Shown: positions 48,283 through 54,829 of the stretch, piece after piece
How positions within the stretch are numbered: position 1 is the first letter of the stretch
Layout of the letters: each line of letters starts with the position of its first letter
Assembly: GCA_035949375.1 (NCBI GenBank)
Contig: DASZIG010000103.1
Coordinates: 1 to 64,000 of the forward strand
Direction: 5' to 3'
Source: Gp13-AA77 sp035949375
GTDB lineage: Bacteria > Acidobacteriota > Terriglobia > UBA7540
DNA: 64,000 nucleotides
Notes under the pieces: model-generated
Databases searched by the model: none
What the model was told of the DNA's origin: nothing
What the model saw: only the letters and a program-made list of their open reading frames with translations
Position numbers and translations under genes: made by a program

Positions 48283-49101
48283 TCAATCTTGCACGTTGCC
48301 GGAGCTCTGTCTTCCAGGCGCGGGCTTCAACCGTTGCTCGATGCCCGAATCCACCACCTGGAGCTTGAAGAGAATTCCCGGTCCCTCGATTCTTCTGCGT
48401 AATTCCGCGAGTTCGGCGGGCGATACCCGGGACGGGCTGTGCCCGACCACCACCATGACGCGCCCGAGATCGCCAAGCAGGCTGGCAAGGCCCGTTTCAC
48501 CGTCCTGCTCGGCGGCCACCTCATACAGCCGGCTGCCAGCCGCCAGTTCCTGCGCCTGTTCGCGCTGCAACGAGATGTCGACCTCCTTGCCGCCGGATTC
48601 GCCCGCGTTCTCGAGTTCCATCAGCAGGATTTCCGACCGTTCCATGTGATCGGCCACGGCCGAAAGCAGCACCCGGTCGCGAGCCTCCGCTGAGATCGAG
48701 GCTGAGACGGGCGCAGGCGCTTCCGGACGCGGCCAGAATCGCCCGGCGACGAACGCTATCACCAGCAGAGCGGCCACGGCGCCGCCCACGGCCCAGCGCT
48801 GCCAGGCGAATACGTCCAGCCATCCGGAGCGCTCGCGAGACCGCGAGAGCGGCACGGGCGGCTTCAAGCGCGGTTCGAGACGCTGCCAGACTTGCCGGCC
48901 GTAGCTCTCCGCGCGTTCCGGAACCGGTAGGTTGCTCACCGCCGCGAGCGTCCGCTCCATGGCGGAGAGCTCAGACCGGCAGGCCCCACACACGGCAAGA
49001 TGAGCCTCGATCGCGGCCCGGTCGCCCGCCTGGCCTGACGCCCCGCCGTCGAGCTCGCCGTAGTGATAGAGAATCAGTTGGTCGGGATCGATATGTTTCA
49101 T
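48283..49101 (-). CDS. Zinc-finger anti-sigma factor
   Basis: 272 residues. The N-terminus has the ZAS motif HLAVCGACRSEL (Hx3CxxC), with an upstream His (LILYHYGEL). One transmembrane helix lies at about 105-125 (WAVGGAVAALLVIAFVAGRFW), and the C-terminal 140 residues are outside the cytoplasm. Start overlaps the sigma factor stop by 4 bases. It should sequester the ECF sigma until an envelope signal releases it. Confidence 0.87.
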   Translation of the reverse strand: MKHIDPDQLILYHYGELDGGASGQAGDRAAIEAHLAVCGACRSELSAMERTLAAVSNLPVPERAESYGRQVWQRLEPRLKPPVPLSRSRERSGWLDVFAWQRWAVGGAVAALLVIAFVAGRFWPRPEAPAPVSASISAEARDRVLLSAVADHMERSEILLMELENAGESGGKEVDISLQREQAQELAAGSRLYEVAAEQDGETGLASLLGDLGRVMVVVGHSPSRVSPAELAELRRRIEGPGILFKLQVVDSGIEQRLKPAPGRQSSGNVQD

Positions 49102-49673
49102 CTCGTCACACTCACCATCGGCTCCAGAGCCTTCCGAAGCTTCCGGACTGCCCGGAAGATGCTGTTCTTGGCTGCGTCCGCGCGCACGCCCATGGTCCGG
49201 CTGATCTCTTCGATCGACATCTCTTCGAAGTGGCGCAGCACGAACGCCGCGCGCTCCTTCGGGCTCAGTTCCGCGATCACCGCCGCCACGCGCTCCTGTA
49301 CCTCGGCGCCAAACAGGAGGCGGTCCGGTTGCGGATCGTCGGTCGGCAACGGGCGCGTCCCATCGGCGCCAACGGAGTCGATCTCTTCCCGGCCCGTGTC
49401 GTGCCGCCGCCGCACCCGCATGAAGTCCAGGGCACAGTTCACCCCTACCCGGTGCAGCCAGGTGCCGAAGTTGGCCCGGCTCTCGAATTGCCGCAAGCGT
49501 TGATGGGCTCGGAGGAAAGTCTCCTGAACCACGTCTTCCGCGTCTTGTTCGTTCCCTGTCATACGAAACGCCAGCTTGAAGATGGCACGGCTGTGCCGCT
49601 CCACGAGCGAGCCGAACGCGTCGTGGTCGCCGGCCTGCGCGAGCGCCACTGCCATTTCATCGCTCTGTTCCAT
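49098..49673 (-). CDS. ECF RNA polymerase sigma factor
   Basis: 191 residues with region 2 (FKLAFRMTGNEQDAEDVVQETFLRAHQRLRQFESRANFGTWLHRVGVNCALDFMR) and region 4 (LSPKERAAFVLRHFEEMSIEEISRTMGVRADAAKNSIFRAVRKLRKAL). No region 1 or 3. First gene of a four-gene operon with its anti-sigma factor and two HEAT proteins, so autoregulation is likely. Confidence 0.92.
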   Translation of the reverse strand: MEQSDEMAVALAQAGDHDAFGSLVERHSRAIFKLAFRMTGNEQDAEDVVQETFLRAHQRLRQFESRANFGTWLHRVGVNCALDFMRVRRRHDTGREEIDSVGADGTRPLPTDDPQPDRLLFGAEVQERVAAVIAELSPKERAAFVLRHFEEMSIEEISRTMGVRADAAKNSIFRAVRKLRKALEPMVSVTR

Positions 49674-49735
49674 CCAACCTCTTAGACCGCACTTCGGCTC
49701 GCGCGGTTAGTTGGCCGAAAACCCGGTCGGCCCGT

Positions 49736-49777
49736 GATTTGCGACTGCGGATTGCAGATTTGTGATTGCCGGTCGGC
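49736..49777. repeat. Degenerate heptanucleotide array upstream of the sigma gene
   Basis: Six consecutive 7-base units on a GATTGNN pattern: GATTTGC, GACTGCG, GATTGCA, GATTTGT, GATTGCC, GGTCGGC. The same family occurs at 59304-59345 and 59423-59464. It lies about 60 bases upstream of the sigma gene start. Confidence 0.5.
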
Positions 49778-49947
49778 GTTTGTGAGTTTCGACGCAAGAC
49801 CGGCCGGTTCAGCCGGGAAACTGCGGGGAAGCGGCTCATACCTGCGCTCAAGAGCGGTGGCGAGAAGGGGTTCTCGCACGGCCCGCGCGTGATTGCTGCG
49901 CAATGGCCCGGCGCACGGTGAGATTGCCGCCCGGGCCTTCCTGCCGT

Positions 49948-50352
49948 TCACAGAAACGAAGCCACAAACGGCGCTACCGTCTTGATGCCCAGTCCCACCA
50001 GGCCCGCGATCTTGGCCACTGACGCCACAATTCCCTGGACGTTGCCGGCGGTTGTGCCTGCGCTCACCAGCACGTCGTTCACACGCTCGATACTGGCCTT
50101 GAGTGCCGGCGCGGGCTCGGGCGACTTGGCAGCCTCCTGCATCGAGGGCACCACGCGGGACAGCAAAACGCTCTTCGCGCCTTCCGGAAGCGCCGCCTGC
50201 TCGATCTGCGCCCGCAGTTCTTCGACCAGGGATAGGATTTCCTTCTCTGTGCCCGATTGCACCGTCACCGTGGTTTGATTGTGACTCCCGAACACGATGC
50301 CGGTTCCGCTCACATTCCCGGTGCGGATAAACGTCTTTTCTTCGTCAGCCAT
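49948..50352 (-). CDS. Unknown protein A with GTGIVxGSxN motif and hydrophobic tail
   Basis: 134 residues, not recognised. Residues 8-30 (FIRTGNVSGTGIVFGSHN) share a motif with the neighbouring protein B. A helical middle (LVEELRAQIEQAALPEGAKSVLL) is followed by a C-terminal stretch rich in Val, Ala and Gly (GIVASVAKIAGLVGLGIKTV...) that looks amphipathic or membrane-active. No signal peptide. AAGGAGAAGCC precedes ATG 50352. Similar GTGIxxG motifs occur near helical or effector domains in bacterial conflict proteins, but I cannot assign a function. Confidence 0.65.
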   Translation of the reverse strand: MADEEKTFIRTGNVSGTGIVFGSHNQTTVTVQSGTEKEILSLVEELRAQIEQAALPEGAKSVLLSRVVPSMQEAAKSPEPAPALKASIERVNDVLVSAGTTAGNVQGIVASVAKIAGLVGLGIKTVAPFVASFL

Positions 50353-50442
50353 GGCTTCTCCTTGAATAACCTTAGTCTTGGTCGCGATCTGGCCCTTCTC
50401 GTTGGACTTCGCGACCGGGGTTTCGCCCCCGAACAACCTGCT

Positions 50443-51165
50443 TCACGCCTGCTTCACCTCGGAAGTGGCCGTCGTAATGTTGCGCGAGCCGAGCACGATG
50501 CCGGTGCCATTGATGTTTCCGGCCTGGATAATTTCGGCGTGCTGGATAATAATCTGCGCTCCCACCTGAGTGGGAAGTGAAGAGAACGGTATGGCCGTTT
50601 GATCCAGTTTCAGGAACTGGTATTGGACCTGGTCGGTCCGATTCGGGTCCACGACGGCCTGGAGCTGCAAGTTCGGCGGTGGAGAGCCCTGCAACCAGAT
50701 GTTTCCGACAAGCTCGAACGACGGGCGGGCAAACTCCACCCAGCGATAGAGGTTCATCATGACGATCACTTCCACGGCCGCCTGCGCCCCTTGCAGCACA
50801 ACTGCCATCACGCGGACGGGGATGCCGAAGATGGTGAAGGCGTCAAACTCGCGGGTGTGCGCAACTCCCTGGGGCATCTGGATGGGACGCGTTGGATAAA
50901 CCTGGGTCACGGAGCTGAGCCCCAGATTCGCGGCATTCCTTTGCGCCACCCAGGGGTTTTCCATAGAGTAGAGATTCTGCACGAGCATCTGTATCTCGTA
51001 AGGCGGCACAGAACGGATCTGTACAATCGCCGGGAACTGAGGGCCGATGGAGTTCGGGGGCAACAGCCAGTAGGCGCCCATCGCCGGCACACCGTTCATC
51101 ACGGTGAAACCGGGAGGCAATTGTACGGAATAGCCGGGACCGCTTAGCGCCTGGGCGGGATACAT
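50443..51165 (-). CDS. Unknown protein B with C-terminal GTGIVxGSxN motif
   Basis: 240 residues, not recognised. No signal peptide. Beta-rich sequence (GYSVQLPPGFTVMNGVPAMGAYWLLPP ... VRVMAVVLQGAQAAVEVIVMMNLYRW) ends in EIIQAGNINGTGIVLGSRNITTATS, closely matching the N-terminal motif of protein A. The two genes are on one strand, 90 bases apart, and probably one unit. The shared motif suggests the two proteins assemble or are targeted together. Confidence 0.65.
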   Translation of the reverse strand: MYPAQALSGPGYSVQLPPGFTVMNGVPAMGAYWLLPPNSIGPQFPAIVQIRSVPPYEIQMLVQNLYSMENPWVAQRNAANLGLSSVTQVYPTRPIQMPQGVAHTREFDAFTIFGIPVRVMAVVLQGAQAAVEVIVMMNLYRWVEFARPSFELVGNIWLQGSPPPNLQLQAVVDPNRTDQVQYQFLKLDQTAIPFSSLPTQVGAQIIIQHAEIIQAGNINGTGIVLGSRNITTATSEVKQA

Positions 51166-51295
51166 GATGTGTCCTCTTGTGAGCCGACGGAACTTGACTC
51201 TACGGGAACTTTAGAATGACTCGGTTCACGGGGCTTGCCCTCACGGGCAGGTCCCGGCCAGTTTAGGGCACGCCGGGCGAATTTACAAGCGGCCG

Positions 51296-51303
51296 CCGCG
51301 CCC
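51296..51303. repeat. Target-site duplication, left
   Basis: CCGCGCCC immediately outside the left terminal inverted repeat; an identical copy is at 55006-55013. Confidence 0.88.
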
Positions 51304-51328
51304 GGTGGTGTCCTAATTCTGTGTTGAT
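51304..51328 (+). repeat. Left terminal inverted repeat
   Basis: Reads inward GGTGGTGTCCTAATT-C-TGTGTTGAT. It pairs with 54981-55005 at 24 of 25 positions. The stop codon of the 308-aa gene (51313-51315) lies within it. Confidence 0.88.
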
Positions 51329-52239
51329 TCTTCGGAATGGGGAGGGAAAGGCAATCGGACTGGCTTTAGGCGTGGGATATGCTCCAAGACTTTCACAACT
51401 GTTCGGACCTGTCTCAGGTCTCCCTCGACGCTGTAGGTCTGGACTCTCAGCATAACCCTCAGTTGATCGCCTTCCGAGAACCGTACCTGATTAGCGTCGA
51501 TAGCCCCCCAAAACTCATCGTCCACCATCTCAGCCGTGAAGTTCCTTAGCCCGTCGAACAGCCTCCACTTTAGCTTTCTGTCGAATGAAACCGTCACGAT
51601 CTGGACGAGGGCCTCGGTCGTGGTGTCCAGGGCCGCCTCACCCTCGAAATCAAAGTCGAAATAATCGACTTCGTCCTTAGTAACCGTCTCGGTATATTCT
51701 CCTGATCTGACCCTGAGAACGTCAACTCCAGTGCGGCGCAAGGGAGCAACCATAAGGCCAACCGCCCGCCGCGCCTCGGAATCGCTGTACAGCATAAACG
51801 CCGTGTGTCTGAATGACTCGGTTTCGCCGTCAATCGTTATTCGGACGTTTCCTTTCTCGAATACGACCTGCCCAGCGTCACTTAAGTTCTTACCACGGAG
51901 CCATTTTATAAGCTCGAAGAGACCCTTGAACATCCCACCGTAAAAGAACACGGTCTCAAGAATATCCCTCGCGTCTTTTATGTCAGGGTGATGGAGTAGG
52001 AGGGTCTTCGCTTGGTCGATAAGATTTTGAATTACAACGAAATCGACCGGGAACGAACCGCGCTTTATTTCGCTCCTGACCTTGAGTGAAACTTCAGCAC
52101 GATCTCCGTTGTCGATTCGATTCGCCTTTTGGAGCAAGGAGCCGGCCGCTAGAATAGCGGGTGCCAGCTCGCGCACGTCCATCAGGCCGTCCGCGAGGGC
52201 CTCTCCGTCATACGTAATTGTAAGCTCTGCGGTTGGCAC
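51313..52239 (-). CDS. Transposon cargo protein of unknown function (308 aa)
   Basis: 308 residues, mostly soluble. The N-terminus (TITYDGEALADGLMDVRELAPAILAAGSLLQKANRI) and a following VRSEIKRGSFPVDFVVIQNL segment look like a conserved family I have met only as hypothetical proteins. A possible short hydrophobic helix is at about 105-120 (FFYGGMFKGLFELIKWL). GTG 52239 begins 14 bases after the transposase stop, so translation may be coupled. The last five codons lie in the terminal inverted repeat. Function unknown; could be a transposition accessory or a passenger. Confidence 0.75.
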   Translation of the reverse strand: MPTAELTITYDGEALADGLMDVRELAPAILAAGSLLQKANRIDNGDRAEVSLKVRSEIKRGSFPVDFVVIQNLIDQAKTLLLHHPDIKDARDILETVFFYGGMFKGLFELIKWLRGKNLSDAGQVVFEKGNVRITIDGETESFRHTAFMLYSDSEARRAVGLMVAPLRRTGVDVLRVRSGEYTETVTKDEVDYFDFDFEGEAALDTTTEALVQIVTVSFDRKLKWRLFDGLRNFTAEMVDDEFWGAIDANQVRFSEGDQLRVMLRVQTYSVEGDLRQVRTVVKVLEHIPRLKPVRLPFPPHSEESTQN

Positions 52240-52253
52240 GATTCCATGTTATC

Positions 52254-53186
52254 TCAATTTGTCAAGAGGCGTTCGATTGACCAAACCTGAGTTGTGATTC
52301 CCGCTTCCATTGCGGGCGTAACCCGAAGTGTCTGATGCACACGGCACAGGTTGTACCACGCGAAATGCAGAGCCAGCGCCGCCCGCAGATTCTCCCGCTT
52401 TTTCGAGAATGCGTTGGTGAGCCGCGTCAATCGCCTGATGTGCATACGCATCGTGAGGTTCTGGCGTTCGACGTGAGACGTGCAAATCTTCGCAGGGTCA
52501 GGGTGGCCCCACACTGGCTTTGCTATGGCCTCAAGCACTCTTGGAGGCGAATAGCGGTGCTCTTCGTCGAGCGGCGCTCCGTAAACTTTGATCAACTGAG
52601 CGTAGCTGACGCGCACGCCGAGCGCCGTGTGAATCGCATCGGGGTAAGGCTTCCAACCGTCCGTCGTCACCTGAAAGTGACCGGCCGCGGCCCTGTCCAG
52701 CTTATCGACAAAGCGCATCGTGTCCTCAGCCGTGCGCCGTCCAAGGTGCCACGTCAGAACGAGCTTAGTATTCCGCTCGATAGCGACGAAGCAATAGGCG
52801 TCTCCGCGCTCCGGGTCGCCAGTGACGTTGCGACGTTCCTTGCATCCCACATAGCCCCACATCTCGTCCAGTTGCACATCGCTCACTGGCACGTTCTGGC
52901 AGAGCCGTTCCAACAGCCGTTCGCACCGTTGGCCCACGATCACCAAAGCCCGCAGGATCGTGTCCCGGTGAACGCCAGTGATGCGCTCGATTGAACGCAC
53001 GCTGCAACCCTCAACAAACAGCTTTACGATGGACTCGATTTGCTCGGGAGGCGTGTACATGCCCCCGAGAGCCTCATTGCGGGGCTCAGAGTACGTCTTG
53101 AAGCACTGGCAGCATTGGTAACGCTGTTGGCCCTTGCGGGTCTTTCCAAACCTGCGGCATTCAGTCTTGCAGTTATGGCACGTCAT
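52254..53186 (-). CDS. IS1-family transposase, single reading frame
   Basis: 310 residues. The N-terminal zinc finger is CHNCKTECRRFG...QCCQCFKTY, followed by a helix-turn-helix (SIVKLFVEGCSVRSIERITGVHRDTILRAL). Catalytic acidic residues are expected in VQLDEMWGYV, VTTDGWKPYPDA and the block HVERQNLTMRMHIRRLTRLT, which is a signature of IS1-type enzymes. It is a single frame, with no programmed frameshift as in classical IS1. Start codon ATG 53186. It is the only transposase gene inside the element and so the likely mover of the whole 3.7-kb unit. Confidence 0.88.
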   Translation of the reverse strand: MTCHNCKTECRRFGKTRKGQQRYQCCQCFKTYSEPRNEALGGMYTPPEQIESIVKLFVEGCSVRSIERITGVHRDTILRALVIVGQRCERLLERLCQNVPVSDVQLDEMWGYVGCKERRNVTGDPERGDAYCFVAIERNTKLVLTWHLGRRTAEDTMRFVDKLDRAAAGHFQVTTDGWKPYPDAIHTALGVRVSYAQLIKVYGAPLDEEHRYSPPRVLEAIAKPVWGHPDPAKICTSHVERQNLTMRMHIRRLTRLTNAFSKKRENLRAALALHFAWYNLCRVHQTLRVTPAMEAGITTQVWSIERLLTN

Positions 53187-53267
53187 TCCGGCTTCCCTTT
53201 TCCCGCAGGGCAGCCGATAATGTGATTGGAGATCGGCATTGCGGCTTACCCCGCGTGCTGATTTGGC

Positions 53268-53304
53268 CCCGCCGTCAGCGTCAACTGACGGTGGGGCTTT
53301 TTGC
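53268..53304 (+). terminator. Rho-independent terminator on the strand opposite the transposase
   Basis: Stem arms GCCCCGCCGTCAG and CTGACGGTGGGGC are separated by a 6-base loop and followed by TTTTT on the plus strand. It reads away from the transposase start. It would end plus-strand transcripts arising inside the transposase 5' region (a possible antisense RNA), and may also act on the 82-aa gene on the other strand, whose stop is at 53309-53311. Confidence 0.6.
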
Positions 53305-53308
53305 TTTC

Positions 53309-53557
53309 CTAAACGCTTACCTCGAATCCGAGACGATTCAGAATCCGATACGCTGTCGTTGTGATGAAAGCGGCAGTCGGCAATCCCGAGGCTACAGAAA
53401 GAGCCTGCTTTATGGGATAGTCGGCCTGCCCAACCGTCACGCGGTACTTGCTTATCGGTTCTGGCTTGACGTTGCGAAGTGCATTCTCAACCGATTTCCT
53501 ACTGAGTGAAACCTTCCGTCCGCCTATCGTAAATTGCATTGTGCCGTTGTTTTCCAT
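53309..53557 (-). CDS. Transposon cargo protein of unknown function (82 aa)
   Basis: 82 residues. FTIGGRKVSLSRKSVENALRNVKPEPISKYRVTVGQADYPIKQALSVASGLPTAAFITTTAYRILNRLGFEV forms one compact domain. The KPEPIxKYxV / YPxKQALS / GLPxxxF / AYRILxRLGF pattern is found in small proteins and DNA-related domains of archaea and bacteria as I recall, and recalls the N-terminal modules of modified-DNA-binding nucleases, but the link is weak. AAGGAGG precedes ATG 53557. It lies upstream of the transposase on the same strand. Confidence 0.65.
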   Translation of the reverse strand: MENNGTMQFTIGGRKVSLSRKSVENALRNVKPEPISKYRVTVGQADYPIKQALSVASGLPTAAFITTTAYRILNRLGFEVSV

Positions 53558-53796
53558 ATCCAAGCCCTCCTTACACTTATTATTACACCACCACCACTAT
53601 TTACTTGTCAAGTAGAGAATTGCTTCTGTTTTCATATACTTACGGCATCACCACATAGAGTGATACCACCATGATGTCATCGTGACAGCACTAGGTGTGC
53701 ATCATGCTGTCACAGTGGGTTTGTCACGAAACTTTAGGCTTGAAATGCCGTGAAATACATGGCATGATCGGCCTTGGAGAACAGGGAGGTAAGAAG
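53558..53796. promoter_or_regulatory. Divergent control region of the transposon
   Basis: An AT-rich stretch between the divergent 82-aa and 154-aa genes. It contains the dyad TGTCA-TCG-TGACA (53675-53687) and an overlapping 9-bp inverted repeat GTGACAGCA (53682-53690) / TGCTGTCAC (53705-53713), plus a further TTTGTCACG nearby. These look like operators for a transposon-encoded repressor; the 82-aa or 154-aa protein is a candidate. Promoters for both strands should lie here. Confidence 0.6.
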
Positions 53797-54261
53797 ATGC
53801 CTACCGTAGTCATTAGGAGAGGGGAAGGGGAAGTCATTGAGGTAAAAGACCTTAGTGTCGATCAGGTGAAGGACCTGCTCGGAATGAACGGACACGTTCC
53901 GGCTAAGCCTCAGCTTTCAACTCGACGGCTCAAGCCTGAGCCTCTGGACTTTGACCTTGGCCCTTCTGAGGTTTCGGGACCTGATTACAAGGGATTCCAC
54001 AAGGCGATCTCGGATAAGGGGCGGGAGTTCTTCAAAGTTCTAAAGCAGCACCCATCCGGTATTAGCTCTGAGACTCTAGCCCCGCTGCTTGGTTTCAATG
54101 GCGGCAACCAAATCGGGGGCTTGGCGGGAGGGAGTCTCGGAAAGCTGGCATACAGGTTCGGCATCAAGATCAAGCGTTTGTATACCAGTGACGTTAAGTT
54201 TGAGAACGGAGTACGAAGTCGAATGTACAGGCCAGGGAAGGATATTGGAGAATTGCAATAA
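53797..54261 (+). CDS. Transposon cargo protein of unknown function (154 aa)
   Basis: 154 residues. The N-terminal 45 form a small beta/alpha segment (MPTVVIRRGEGEVIEVKDLSVDQVKDLL). After a linker the C-terminal half (GREFFKVLKQHPSGISSETLAPLLGF ... GKLAYRFGIKIKRLYTSDVKFENGVRSRMYRPG) looks like a winged helix: helix, helix-turn-helix, then a beta wing. A DNA-binding role is plausible and would fit the adjacent dyads. GGGAGGTAAGAAG precedes ATG 53797. Ends directly at a terminator. Confidence 0.68.
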   Translation: MPTVVIRRGEGEVIEVKDLSVDQVKDLLGMNGHVPAKPQLSTRRLKPEPLDFDLGPSEVSGPDYKGFHKAISDKGREFFKVLKQHPSGISSETLAPLLGFNGGNQIGGLAGGSLGKLAYRFGIKIKRLYTSDVKFENGVRSRMYRPGKDIGELQ

Positions 54262-54287
54262 AAAACCCGCATTTCTGCGGGTTTTTT
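54261..54287 (+). terminator. Rho-independent terminator abutting the tRNA
   Basis: AAAAACCCGC-ATTTCT-GCGGGTTTTTT: a canonical stem with loop and six T residues. The A-rich arm overlaps the stop codon of the 154-aa gene. The T-tract ends at 54287 and the tRNA acceptor stem begins at 54288. Confidence 0.85.
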
Positions 54288-54375
54288 GGAGGTGTGGCAG
54301 AGTTGGTCGAATGCGAACGACTTACAATCGTTAGGCCGTGTCAGCGGCCCGAGGGTCCGAATCCCTCCACCTCCG
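54288..54375 (+). tRNA. Class II serine-type tRNA with valine anticodon UAC
   Basis: Folds as a full cloverleaf: 7-bp acceptor GGAGGTG/CACCTCC; 3-bp D stem GCA/TGC with GG in the loop; anticodon stem AACGA/TCGTT with loop CTTACAA; long variable arm GGCCG/CGGCC; T stem GAGGG/CCCTC. The body, long arm and discriminator G (54375) are those of tRNA-Ser, but the anticodon at 54323-54325 is UAC (codons GUA/GUG, valine). The T loop is TCCGAAT, with C in place of the near-universal U55. CCA is not encoded. It could insert serine at valine codons or be a non-translational tRNA mimic. Confidence 0.82.
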
Positions 54376-54829
54376 TACCAGATTCGAGAACGGAGGGAGC
54401 GTGTTAGAATGACATCTCGGCCTTTGGTCCGTCGATCTTTGGACTAGCCAAACCGCGAAGCTCAGTGAGCGGAACGCTCGGTTCTAAGGCCAATCGAGTT
54501 TCCGCAACTAGCCCAGCGGGAAGCCTCCGTTAGCGCGGAGGCTCCAAATCTTCGGGCGAAGGAGGCGTGACCATGAGAACGTACATTCACGTGTACAAAC
54601 TCAGAATCACCCTCGCAATCCACTCGCACGGCAGGCTTTTCAGCTTGACCGTCGAGTGGATAAAGCGAAACCCCGGTAAAGGCAATGAGTCGGCCACTCC
54701 CCTCTACCGGGGATTATTGTGCGCGCACGGCCAAGCGTGCAGCAATCTATTTGTTAGCGCGGCATATGCGGCTTAGCGCACGCTTGCTGTTTTCAGGTGT
54801 GAGAAAGCTGTGAAGGGAGAGGCCACCCA
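54376..54829 (+). ncRNA. Candidate structured RNA downstream of the tRNA
   Basis: At least six strong paired elements occur in order: GGCCTT/AAGGCC (54419-54424, 54486-54491) enclosing TTTGG/CCAAA (54423-54427, 54448-54452) and GAGCG-GAA-CGCTC (54467-54479); GCCTCCG/CGGAGGC (54523-54529, 54536-54542); ATCCACTCG/CGAGTGGAT (54618-54626, 54653-54661); CCCCGGTA/TACCGGGG (54671-54678, 54705-54712); CAAGCGTGC/GCACGCTTG (54732-54740, 54778-54786). This density is far above ordinary spacer or coding DNA. It matches no RNA class I can name. The 67-aa frame runs through its second half. Confidence 0.5.
54573..54776 (+). CDS. Transposon cargo small protein (67 aa)
   Basis: ATG 54573 follows AAGGAGGC at the right distance. 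The N-terminal half alternates polar and hydrophobic residues (TYIHVYKLRITLAIHSHGRLFSLTVEWIKRNPG), as in a beta hairpin; the rest is without features. The coding region overlaps three long hairpins, so either the message is highly structured or the frame is incidental to an RNA gene. The upstream hairpin arm GCCTCC (54523-54528) can also pair with GGAGGC of the ribosome-binding site, which would allow translational control. Confidence 0.5.
   Translation: MRTYIHVYKLRITLAIHSHGRLFSLTVEWIKRNPGKGNESATPLYRGLLCAHGQACSNLFVSAAYAA

Noticed and set aside
49953..49963. Further copy of the AAAACGAAGCC-type motif (GAAACGAAGCC)
   Set aside because: It lies inside the last codons of protein A and differs in the first base, so chance is enough to explain it.
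52254..53186. Interpretation of the transposase as a minimal IS1 copy inserted in a genomic island
   Set aside because: I found no inverted repeats or target duplication hugging the transposase gene itself; the only matching ends with a duplication are at 51304 and 55005.
54573..54776. Calling the 67-aa frame certainly coding or certainly noncoding
   Set aside because: A good ribosome-binding site argues for coding, three long hairpins argue for an RNA gene. I list both with moderate confidence rather than choose.
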